This document shows, in pieces, positions 8,682-15,466 of a stretch of 64,000 nucleotides of DNA. How positions within the stretch are numbered: the first letter of the stretch is position 1; each line of letters begins with the position of its first letter. A program made the position numbers and the translations under genes. The notes under the pieces were generated by a model that saw only the letters and a list, made by a program, of their open reading frames with translations, was not told the origin of the DNA and made no database searches. The stretch is from Moduliflexus sp964602655 (GTDB lineage: Bacteria; Moduliflexota; Moduliflexia; Moduliflexales; Moduliflexaceae): NCBI GenBank assembly GCA_964602655.1, contig CAZRSF010000008.1, positions 1-64,000 on the forward strand. The letters are read 5' to 3'.

Positions 8682-10103
8682 CTACCAACTGCCGGACGCG
8701 CCCCCGCCGCCGGAGCTTCCGCCGCCGCCGCTGACGCAAGCGGAATGGCAAGCGGAATGGCAGGCTGAATGGCAAGCCGAGTGACACGCGGAATGGCAGG
8801 CGGAGTGGCAGGCGTTATGGCAGACATTCAGATCGGGAATTTTCACGGCATCGAACGTCATGCCCTGCACTAAATGGTCAATTTCAATCGGGATCGGCGT
8901 GGCGAAGCGGAACGGGTCGCTGTCGTAATAATAGCGCTGTTTCGCAAAGGTGAGCGTGTTATGATACCAGTAAAACCAGTCTTCGTCGGCGTGTTTCTGG
9001 GCGAGTTCGCTGTAAAGAGGCGCGTCTTGTTCGCTGGCGGCGATAAACGCCTGAATCTGTTCGGCGTAAAAGTTCTTAGTGGCCTGAATATCGGCGTCCC
9101 ACGCTTTTTTCTGGATGTTTTTGACGGCGGTGTTCATAAACGTTTCCAATTCTTCCTGCGAAAATTCACTATCGTCGGCCAGCGCGTTGTAAAACATCTG
9201 TTCGTATTCATCGAATTGATCGAGATCAGGCTGTTTGATGATGTTTACCTTCAATGGCGATTCGGAAAGCACGCTCATGTAACCTTCCAGAATCATTGAA
9301 TTCAGCATCGCGCTGAGAATGCGCTTAATCGGGATTCCAAGGTAAAAACCGGCCTCGATTGTTCCGAGTGTGCCGCAGATTTTGCCCGGCACGTGAAAAT
9401 CCGTCAGCATGAGTTTCGGCGCTGTCCAGTCAATTCGATCCCAGCGAATATCATCCAATTCCTCATACGCCGCGACCATTGATTTATGCTTGCGCAATAC
9501 GAGCAGCGCAAAAACGCCGCTGACAATCAACAAACCATACAAGAACGTCTCTCGCTGCCGCTCCTCTTTCAATAACGCTTCCATATTGACAGCCGTCGCA
9601 GCGCTTTGCGAAGCAGGCAATTCTGCGCCACCGACCGCCTGAACGATGCGCTGTAAGCCCTGTTTGACACCATTGAAATAGTTCCCCTGCTTGAAATGCG
9701 GCGCAATGTCGTTTGAGATAATACGAGCAGCCGCTGCGTCAGTCAGGCTCGCCTCAAGGCCGTAGCCGACTTCGATGCGCAATTTGCGGTCGCCGATGAA
9801 AATCAGCAGCAGCACGCCGTTATCCGTCCCTTTCTGCCCAGGTTTCCAGGCGCGAAACAGGCCGTCAGCGTAGGCTTCTATCGTCGTTCCGGCAGGCATC
9901 TTGTCTTGAATCGAGACAAAAATCTGGGTCGTGCTTTTCTGCGCCACCGCCTCCAGCATGGCATTCAATTCCTGTTCCTGGGCGGGCGTCAGCACGTTGG
10001 CGTAGTCGTTCACACGCGCCTGAAGCGGCGGAAACTCCGCGCCGCTTGCAATCGCGGTAATGCCAAAGATCCATAAACTCAATAGAAGCGCATATTGTTT
10101 CAT
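8682..10103 (-). CDS. TPM-domain membrane protein with a CHNA(CHSA)6C repeat tail
   Basis: This is a 473-residue protein. Residues 1-21 are a signal peptide and residues about 25-165 a TPM domain (RVNDYANVLTPAQEQ, DNGVLLLIFIGDRKLRIEVGYGLE). A membrane helix lies at about 188-207, followed by a cytoplasmic-type region of about 210 residues that I do not recognise. The last 50 residues are extraordinary: seven tetrapeptide units CHNA(CHSA)6 plus a final Cys give 8 Cys and 7 His in 29 residues, then a Gly-rich end finishing GGGGASGSW, as in its two paralogues downstream of lemA. TPM proteins of the YgcG type are membrane-associated and of uncertain function. The repeat could bind metal or be the target of the adjacent radical SAM enzyme. 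Confidence 0.85.
   Translation of the reverse strand: MKQYALLLSLWIFGITAIASGAEFPPLQARVNDYANVLTPAQEQELNAMLEAVAQKSTTQIFVSIQDKMPAGTTIEAYADGLFRAWKPGQKGTDNGVLLLIFIGDRKLRIEVGYGLEASLTDAAAARIISNDIAPHFKQGNYFNGVKQGLQRIVQAVGGAELPASQSAATAVNMEALLKEERQRETFLYGLLIVSGVFALLVLRKHKSMVAAYEELDDIRWDRIDWTAPKLMLTDFHVPGKICGTLGTIEAGFYLGIPIKRILSAMLNSMILEGYMSVLSESPLKVNIIKQPDLDQFDEYEQMFYNALADDSEFSQEELETFMNTAVKNIQKKAWDADIQATKNFYAEQIQAFIAASEQDAPLYSELAQKHADEDWFYWYHNTLTFAKQRYYYDSDPFRFATPIPIEIDHLVQGMTFDAVKIPDLNVCHNACHSACHSACHSACHSACHSACHSACVSGGGGSSGGGGASGSW
8736..8822 (-). repeat. 12-bp tandem coding repeat (Cys-His-Ser-Ala)
   Basis: Seven 12-bp units plus one codon encode CHNA(CHSA)6C. Unit sequences differ at synonymous sites (GCT/GCC/GCG Ala, CAT/CAC His, one TGT among TGC Cys). 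The amino-acid pattern therefore seems to be under selection rather than being a fresh slippage product. Confidence 0.9.
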
Positions 10104-10119
10104 GATGATTGGTGTTTTT

Positions 10120-10152
10120 AGCCCTGCCAGGGTTTCGAACCCTGGCAGGGCT
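10120..10152. repeat. palindromic repeat, CCCTGCCAGGG family
   Basis: AGCCCTGCCAGGGTT and AACCCTGGCAGGGCT face each other around a short centre. The element fills the gap between two TPM genes. Other copies lie at 11034, 46045, 52841, 55521 and 56433. Confidence 0.85.
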
Positions 10153-10166
10153 GTTGATGATGAACC

Positions 10167-10907
10167 TTACCAACTCCCGGACGCGCCACCGCCGCCAGAG
10201 CGTCCGCCCCCGCCGCCAGAGAATCCGCCGCCGGATCGCCTACTATACGAAGAACGACCAGAACGCCGCCCATATACTTTGGCAATAAGTACGATTAGCA
10301 CCAAAATACCAGAGAGCAGTCTCTCAAAGAAGTCACGACAGCTTGCAATAATCGCATGGATGCCGTTCATGATCCGTTCGCCGTAAGAATTCTTCTCCCG
10401 CGTATATGCGCCGCGACAGGCGGCAACAATGGCATGAACGCCCTTCGTCACGCCTTCGCCATATTGATTGTTTTTAAAGCTTGGCGCAATCTCATGTGTA
10501 ATAATCAGTTTGCTTTGCGCGTCGGTCAGGTGCGCTTCGAGGCCGTAGCCGACTTCGATACGGAGTTGGCGGTCTTGAATCGCAATCAGCAACAAGACGC
10601 CGTTATCCTTCTTCTTCTGGCCGATTTGCCATTCCGCAAAGAGGTCGTTCGCAAACTCTTCTATCGTCATACCAGCGGGAAGATGTTTCATAATCGCGAC
10701 AAACACCTGCGTTGACTCAGTCGCCTCGAAATCTCGCAGCATGGCGTTCATGCTTAGTTTTTCGTCGGAAGACAAGACCCCGGCGTAATCATTGACCCAA
10801 GCCGTCGGTTTCGGATATTTGTCCGCCGCGTCTGCGCAGATTGCCAGCAACATCAGTGCGATAATACACATACCGACAAAATGCCGTTGATACCGCTCAA
10901 TCATCAT
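10167..10907 (-). CDS. TPM-domain (YgcG-like) protein, paralogue 1
   Basis: This is a 246-residue protein with a signal peptide (ends ICADA), a TPM domain at about 30-160 (WVNDYAGVLSSDEKLSMNAM, DNGVLLLIAIQDRQLRIEVGYGLEAHL), a membrane helix at about 200-216 and a Gly/Ser-rich tail ending GGGGASGSW. It is almost identical to the product of 11074-11904 over the first 165 residues, so the two arose by recent tandem duplication. It also carries an internal duplication: YGEGVTKGVHAIVAACR is followed by a diverged copy YGERIMNGIHAIIASCR. The start overlaps the remnant of a small TPM gene as ATGA, as its paralogue overlaps the intact copy. TPM function is unresolved; phosphatase activity and photosystem repair roles are known for the plant relative. 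Confidence 0.8.
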   Translation of the reverse strand: MMIERYQRHFVGMCIIALMLLAICADAADKYPKPTAWVNDYAGVLSSDEKLSMNAMLRDFEATESTQVFVAIMKHLPAGMTIEEFANDLFAEWQIGQKKKDNGVLLLIAIQDRQLRIEVGYGLEAHLTDAQSKLIITHEIAPSFKNNQYGEGVTKGVHAIVAACRGAYTREKNSYGERIMNGIHAIIASCRDFFERLLSGILVLIVLIAKVYGRRSGRSSYSRRSGGGFSGGGGGRSGGGGASGSW

Positions 10908-11004
10908 TCCTCTGCTCCTCCGATAGAAATCTCATTGCGTAATTCATCGCGATCTCCCTTAAGGCAATATATCAATACACCGTTGCGCTGGTCAGCAACA
11001 GCGC
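10904..11004 (-). pseudogene. deletion remnant of a duplicated small TPM gene
   Basis: The minus strand contains the last 15 or so codons of the 11901-12368 gene (ending ISIGGAEE, TGA). These are joined directly to a piece from its middle matching the QRNGVLIYIAL coding segment, with the sequence between deleted. This is the decayed partner of the upstream intact gene and shows that a two-gene unit (small TPM plus TPM) was duplicated. Confidence 0.75.
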
Positions 11005-11033
11005 ATATATTTTCATTGTGGCTTCCGTATTTC

Positions 11034-11067
11034 AACCCTGTCAGGGTTCACACCCCTGGCAGGGCTT
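11034..11067. repeat. palindromic repeat, CCCTGCCAGGG family (imperfect)
   Basis: AACCCTGTCAGGGTT and CCCCTGGCAGGGCT are opposed. The element sits between the TPM paralogue end at 11074 and the remnant gene. Confidence 0.75.
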
Positions 11068-11073
11068 TCATCA

Positions 11074-11904
11074 TTACCAACTCCCGGACGCGCCGCCACC
11101 GCCAGAGCGTCCGCCCCCGCCTCCGGAGAATCCGCCGCTGGATCGCCCACTGCTACTGCTTGAGGAAGTGCCTGATCGTCTATACCGAGGCCGATTGTAG
11201 CTATGATATGAGCGAGTTGACGATTTGAAGACATTCGAGGTTCGCGAATATATCTCGAGAATAATTAAAATCGCAATGAAGAAAATTAAGAGAAACTTCT
11301 CTGTCAACGCTTCTCTTTTTTCATACAAGCCGCGAAAAAAGGCAATAATCCCTTTCGTCTCATTCGCGCGTTGCTTCGAATGAGATTTTTTTTCTGGCGA
11401 ATATGCTCCGCGACAGGCTGCGATAATTGCGTTGACGCCCTTCGTCACGCCTTCGCCATAGCGATTTTGCTTAAAAGTTGGCGCGATTTCATTTGTGATA
11501 ATCAGCTTACTTTTCGCATCGGTCAGGTGCGCTTCGAGGCCGTAGCCGACTTCGATGCGCAGTTGGCGGTCTTGAATCGCAATCAACAACAACACGCCAT
11601 TATCTTTCTTCTTCTGGCCGATTTGCCATTCCGCAAAGAGGTCATTCGCAAATTCTTCTATCGTCATGCCAGAGGGAAGATGTTTCATAATCGCCACAAA
11701 GACCTGTGTTGAATCGGTGGCCTCAAAATCTTGCAGCATGGCGTTCATGCTTAGTTTTTCGTCGGAAGACAAGACCCCGGCGTAATCATTGACCCAAGCC
11801 GTCGGTTTCGGATATTTATCCGCCGCATCTGCGCAGATTGCCAGCAACATCAGTGCAACAATACACATACCGATAAGATGCCGTTGATACCGTTTGATCA
11901 TCAT
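11074..11904 (-). CDS. TPM-domain (YgcG-like) protein, paralogue 2
   Basis: This is a 276-residue protein with a signal peptide, a TPM domain at about 30-160, a membrane helix at about 205-222 (FLLIFFIAILIILEIY) and a long Ser/Arg/Gly-rich tail ending GGGGASGSW. The first 165 residues differ from paralogue 1 (10167-10907) at only a few positions, while the juxtamembrane and tail parts have diverged. Its ATG overlaps the stop of the small TPM gene (ATGA). It belongs to the leftward lemA operon. The conserved end of three TPM proteins here hints that the tail is functional, perhaps a recognition or surface-anchoring signal. Confidence 0.8.
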   Translation of the reverse strand: MMIKRYQRHLIGMCIVALMLLAICADAADKYPKPTAWVNDYAGVLSSDEKLSMNAMLQDFEATDSTQVFVAIMKHLPSGMTIEEFANDLFAEWQIGQKKKDNGVLLLIAIQDRQLRIEVGYGLEAHLTDAKSKLIITNEIAPTFKQNRYGEGVTKGVNAIIAACRGAYSPEKKSHSKQRANETKGIIAFFRGLYEKREALTEKFLLIFFIAILIILEIYSRTSNVFKSSTRSYHSYNRPRYRRSGTSSSSSSGRSSGGFSGGGGGRSGGGGASGSW

Positions 11905-12368
11905 TCCTCTGCTCCTCCGATGGAAATCTCATTGCGTAATTCATCGCGATCTCCCTGCCGATGCGGGAAATATTGGTTGAGTTTCTCGCCGACCTGAACA
12001 ATTGCAGACACAATGCCCTCAATGAACTCGCCCTGTTTAAAATAGGCCGTCACTGCGTCTTTTTCCGCGTCCCAAAAGGCTGCGCCAACGTGCGCATGAA
12101 TCCCTTCATCGCCGATAATCGCGAATTGGCGGTCATCTAAGGCAATATAGATCAATACACCGTTACGCTGGTCGGTCTCCTGCATTTTCAATTCATAAAA
12201 AAGTTCTGACGCGCGCGCTAACGCGTTATTCTTTTTAAGCCTCGCTTCGATGTGAACTCGAATTTCACCGGAAGTTTTCAACTCCGTCTGTCGAATCGCT
12301 TCAAGAATTCTGGCTTTATTGGCTTTTGTTAGGAGGTTCTTCACGCTTGATCGTTTTCTAAATAGCAT
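11901..12368 (-). CDS. small TPM-domain protein
   Basis: This is a 155-residue soluble protein without signal peptide. It consists almost entirely of a TPM domain: AIRQTELKTSGEIRVHIEARL, then QRNGVLIYIALDDRQFAIIGDEGIHAHV and AYFKQGEFIEGIVSAIVQVG. Such short TPM proteins usually follow lemA and precede a longer TPM membrane protein, exactly as here. The stop overlaps the next start (ATGA). It lies 33 bp after lemA. It probably acts at the inner face of the membrane with LemA and the larger TPM proteins. No catalytic residue can be assigned. Confidence 0.8.
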   Translation of the reverse strand: MLFRKRSSVKNLLTKANKARILEAIRQTELKTSGEIRVHIEARLKKNNALARASELFYELKMQETDQRNGVLIYIALDDRQFAIIGDEGIHAHVGAAFWDAEKDAVTAYFKQGEFIEGIVSAIVQVGEKLNQYFPHRQGDRDELRNEISIGGAEE

Positions 12369-12401
12369 CGTATAAACGTCCTGTCAGGGTTTGGGCTGCG
12401 A

Positions 12402-13196
12402 TTATTGAAAATTCACATCCGGCGCATTTTCCGCTCCGGCATCGGCTTTAAAATAGGCTTTTTCGTCAAAATTAAACAGTCCGGCCATCATGTTTTGCGG
12501 AAAGCGTTTGATGTAGGAATTATAGCCCTGCACCGCTTCATTGAAACGCTTGCGTTCGATGGCAATGCGATTCTCCGAACCTTCTAATTGCGCTTGCAGC
12601 GCTAAAAAACTCTGATCGGCTTTGAGTTCAGGGTTGCTTTCGATGAGCGCCATCATGCGGCCTAATGTGGCTGATAGTTCGCGTTGCGCCTGCTGAAATT
12701 CCTGAAATTGCGCGGCATTGCTCAACATCTCGGCAGATAGCGTTCCTCCGGCTTTGGCGCGAGCCTGCGCGAGCGCCTCGAAAATCGTTTTTTCATGCGC
12801 GGCATACGCCTGTACGGTTTTGACGAGATTGGGAATCAGATCAAGACGGCGCTGATAGACATTTTCCACCTGCGACCATTGCGTGTTGACGCTTTCGTCG
12901 AGACGCACCATCACATTATACTTGGGAATGGCGATGATGGCAGAGAGGGCAACCGCAATGGCGATTGCGATCATCGTCGTGCGTATCCGCTTGCGCGCTG
13001 CGTCTTCTTTGGCCGCGAATTCCTGGCGCACTTGTTTGGCGACCTGTTCGACTTCTTCGCGGTTTAACACATCCGAAGCTTCATCAAGCGCTTCGTACGC
13101 GAGTGTTTCGTTTTCTTTTTCCTGCTTTTGCTGTTCGACTTCGAATACACGTTTATGAATTTCGTCCATCATTTCATCTTCGCGTTTCTTGCCCAT
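12402..13196 (-). CDS. lemA: LemA family membrane protein
   Basis: This is a 264-residue LemA protein with an unusual extension. Residues 1-70 are charged and helical, likely a coiled coil. A membrane helix spans about 74-90 (MIAIAIAVALSAIIAIP), and the LemA alpha-helical domain follows with NTQWSQVENVYQRRLDLIPN, KTIFEALAQARAKAG and RFNEAVQGYNSYIKRFPQNM. Most LemA proteins start directly with the membrane helix, so the N-terminal region is additional. The start has GGAGG four bases upstream of the ATG, and a strong sigma70-type promoter lies at 13264-13292. It leads an operon that continues through four TPM genes to the radical SAM enzyme. Confidence 0.88.
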   Translation of the reverse strand: MGKKREDEMMDEIHKRVFEVEQQKQEKENETLAYEALDEASDVLNREEVEQVAKQVRQEFAAKEDAARKRIRTTMIAIAIAVALSAIIAIPKYNVMVRLDESVNTQWSQVENVYQRRLDLIPNLVKTVQAYAAHEKTIFEALAQARAKAGGTLSAEMLSNAAQFQEFQQAQRELSATLGRMMALIESNPELKADQSFLALQAQLEGSENRIAIERKRFNEAVQGYNSYIKRFPQNMMAGLFNFDEKAYFKADAGAENAPDVNFQ

Positions 13197-13263
13197 ATTT
13201 CCTCCCAGTTACGGTTATACTTTTTTGGCAGTACTGGATGACATCTCCGCAAAACGTTTTCCC

Positions 13264-13292
13264 AACATAGGAGGGACAAAACGTGTTGTCAA
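13264..13292 (-). promoter_or_regulatory. sigma70-type promoter of the lemA operon
   Basis: On the minus strand, TTGACA is followed after exactly 17 bases by TATGTT, about 70 bp upstream of lemA. The -35 box is perfect and the -10 box matches in four of six positions. Confidence 0.6.
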
Positions 13293-13420
13293 GAAGAAAA
13301 AAATTTCTATAAAAGATGTTTGTCATGGATATGGCTAATTGGTTGTTAATAAGAAAGAGAAGAGTGGTTGACAAAGGAAGGGAGAAACACCTGCCGAACG
13401 GTTGCGTCTTTACGCAACGC

Positions 13421-13633
13421 TTATTTTGAGCGGCTTAGCATGTCTTGCAGGTAATTCGAGACTCGTTTTTCATATTGGAGGTATTCATCAATCAGCCCGT
13501 CAGCATACGTCCACGACGGAGCCTGTTCCTCGTCCATAAAAAACTTCATCATCTGAAAATACGTCATTCGGGCATCATAATGGGATTCCCCACGATCTGA
13601 ATCCGGGCTGGTATATTTTAACGTGTTCTCCAT
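13421..13633 (-). CDS. small hypothetical protein
   Basis: The predicted protein has 70 residues, rich in Tyr, Met, Asp and Glu (YFQMMKFFMDEEQ, GLIDEYLQYEKRV), acidic and probably helical, with no signal peptide or membrane segment. A GGAG lies about 12 bases upstream of the ATG. The amino-acid composition is protein-like and no other frame competes. A hairpin (GTTGCGT/ACGCAAC) follows the stop. I do not recognise the family. It stands alone between the lemA promoter and the region upstream of the sugar transferase gene. Confidence 0.5.
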   Translation of the reverse strand: MENTLKYTSPDSDRGESHYDARMTYFQMMKFFMDEEQAPSWTYADGLIDEYLQYEKRVSNYLQDMLSRSK

Positions 13634-13991
13634 AGCGCTTCTTTCTCCGAAAAGTTGTGTTATGCTGCTGGCGCATGAAAGAAAATTATTGGAAAAATGC
13701 GCTCCAATAACGTCATGAGACCAAACATATTCGGGACAAAAACGGAAGTCAACAGGAAGAGCTTCTACGCGCTGGAATGAAGAGAAAGGGACGCAAACAG
13801 TATGTTGCGCACACTGATCAATGTGATAAAGATACTCGTTCCTATAATAGGAAAATTTGTGAAAATGTCAATACTCGGCGAAAATTATTTGACTTTTTCT
13901 TTCGACTCAACGTATAGATAGGACAATTCGTTTGGTTGGCACAGTGGGGGGCTGCGCGACGTAAACGCTTTGCTGAAATGGGAGACCCTAT
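13634..13991. other. intergenic region with the sugar transferase promoter
   Basis: This stretch of 358 bases contains no convincing gene. Its right part is AT-rich and carries the promoter listed at 13889-13919. The rest shows no repeat or fold I can name. Confidence 0.5.
13889..13919 (+). promoter_or_regulatory. sigma70-type promoter of the sugar transferase gene
   Basis: TTGACT, an 18-bp spacer and TATAGAT lie about 75 bp upstream of the ATG at 13992, in the only AT-rich part of the gap. Confidence 0.55.
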
Positions 13992-15419
13992 ATGATTCGC
14001 GAACGGATTAACTTTATCGTCAAGCTCTATTCGTTGATTGATTTTGCTATTATTGCCTGCGCCTTTCCTGCCGCCTATCTTGCCCGGCATGAATTTTCGC
14101 GATTTTTGCATATTCCGGCGCTGAACCCGATGACGGAATATCTGCCGCTCTTAGCCTTTATTGCCCCGATCTGGATGCTCTTGCTGTATCTGAATAACAC
14201 GTATCTCTCGTATCGAGGCAAGTCATATTGGTTTGTCGTGTGGGCGGTCGTCAAAAGTAATCTCGAAGGCATTTCCTTGCTCAGTTTGACATTTTTCGTG
14301 TTGAAACTCCATAGTTTCAACCGGTCGTTGGTGTTCATGTATGTGCTCGTCTGCACCGCCGCGCTTTCCGTCGAAAAAATTCTGGTGTTCAAAGGTCTGC
14401 AACGCATTCGCAAACAAGGGAAAAACCTGAAGCGCGTCCTGATTGTCGGCACGGATCAAAAAGTCGAGATGTTGGTCAAACGTATCAACCAGCATCCCGA
14501 AACCGGATTCGCGATTGCGGGATTTTTGACTGAATACCCCGAAGAGGTCGGTCATACCGTCTATGGCTACAAGGTGTTCGGCGCGTGTGACGACCTCTAT
14601 CGCATCCTGCATGACGAAATTATTGACGAGGTCGTGTTCGCCAGTCCGATCTTCGCGCTGCACAAAGTCAGGCCATTGCTGGAAGTTTGTGAATTGATGG
14701 GCATCAACTCTCGCATCGTCGTGGATGCGTGTAATGAAACATCGAACTTTCGGCTCTATCTTGATAATATTCTGGATATTTCGCTGCTCTCGTTTTCATC
14801 GAGTCGGGAAGCGCAATTTTTGAGCCTCGGCATGAAACGCGCGATGGACATGGCAATTTCCGCCGCATTGCTGACCGCGCTCGCGCCGGCGATGCTGCTG
14901 ATCGGCCTGCTGATTCGGTTGCAGTCTCCTGGCCCGGCAGTGTTCAAACAAGTGCGCAGCGGGCTGAATGGCCGCCGGTTCGTCATGTACAAATTCCGCA
15001 CGATGATCAATAATGCGGAAGCGTTACGCAATCAACTGAAAGCGCAAAGCGACGCCTCCGGACCGATTTTTAAAATGGCGCATGATCCGCGCATCACGGC
15101 ATTAGGCAGATTTCTGCGCCGCACCAGCCTGGACGAATTGCCGCAGCTATGGAATGTGCTCAAGGGGGAAATGAGTCTCGTGGGGCCGCGTCCGCTGCCG
15201 TTGGTAGAATCCACGCAGATTACGGGACGCGACCGCCGCCGTCTCTCCATGAAACCGGGCATTACCGGCCTCTGGCAATGTCATGGCCGCAGCAACACCC
15301 AATACGAACACCTCATTTCATTCGATTTGGAATACGTGGATAACTGGTCGCTGCTGCTCGACGTCAAACTCCTTATCAAAACCATTCCCGTCGTGATTCG
15401 CTGCATCGGCGCGATGTGA
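13992..15419 (+). CDS. polyprenyl-phosphate sugar-1-phosphate transferase (exopolysaccharide/O-antigen initiating enzyme)
   Basis: This is a 475-residue integral membrane enzyme that transfers a hexose-1-phosphate from a nucleotide sugar to undecaprenyl phosphate, starting a repeat unit of an extracellular polysaccharide. The N-terminal third has four to five membrane helices. A CoA-binding-like Rossmann domain follows (KRVLIVGTDQKVEMLV, HTVYGYKVFGACDDL). The C-terminal catalytic domain begins KRAMDMAISAALL and contains SPGPAVFKQVRSG, MYKFRTM, RTSLDELPQLWNV, the GEMSLVGPRP motif and PGITGLWQ. The Glu-Leu-Pro/Gln region and the Arg of FRTM match the WbaP/WcaJ family. No other polysaccharide genes are nearby, so it is an isolated initiating transferase. 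Confidence 0.9.
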   Translation: MIRERINFIVKLYSLIDFAIIACAFPAAYLARHEFSRFLHIPALNPMTEYLPLLAFIAPIWMLLLYLNNTYLSYRGKSYWFVVWAVVKSNLEGISLLSLTFFVLKLHSFNRSLVFMYVLVCTAALSVEKILVFKGLQRIRKQGKNLKRVLIVGTDQKVEMLVKRINQHPETGFAIAGFLTEYPEEVGHTVYGYKVFGACDDLYRILHDEIIDEVVFASPIFALHKVRPLLEVCELMGINSRIVVDACNETSNFRLYLDNILDISLLSFSSSREAQFLSLGMKRAMDMAISAALLTALAPAMLLIGLLIRLQSPGPAVFKQVRSGLNGRRFVMYKFRTMINNAEALRNQLKAQSDASGPIFKMAHDPRITALGRFLRRTSLDELPQLWNVLKGEMSLVGPRPLPLVESTQITGRDRRRLSMKPGITGLWQCHGRSNTQYEHLISFDLEYVDNWSLLLDVKLLIKTIPVVIRCIGAM

Positions 15420-15433
15420 CATCGCCCGCCAAC

Positions 15434-15466
15434 GTAGAGACGCCTCACTGGGCGTCTCTGCTCTAC
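15434..15466. repeat. GTAGAGACG-type palindrome acting as shared 3' end
   Basis: GTAGAGACGCC and GGCGTCTCT(GCTCTAC) are opposed around a short loop, between two convergent genes. The stop of the methyltransferase gene (15463-15465) lies inside it. It may terminate transcription from both sides. Confidence 0.6.

Noticed and set aside
8736..8822. Tandem 12-bp units as a CRISPR or non-coding minisatellite
   Set aside because: There are no spacers, and the units stay in the reading frame of a protein with synonymous variation.
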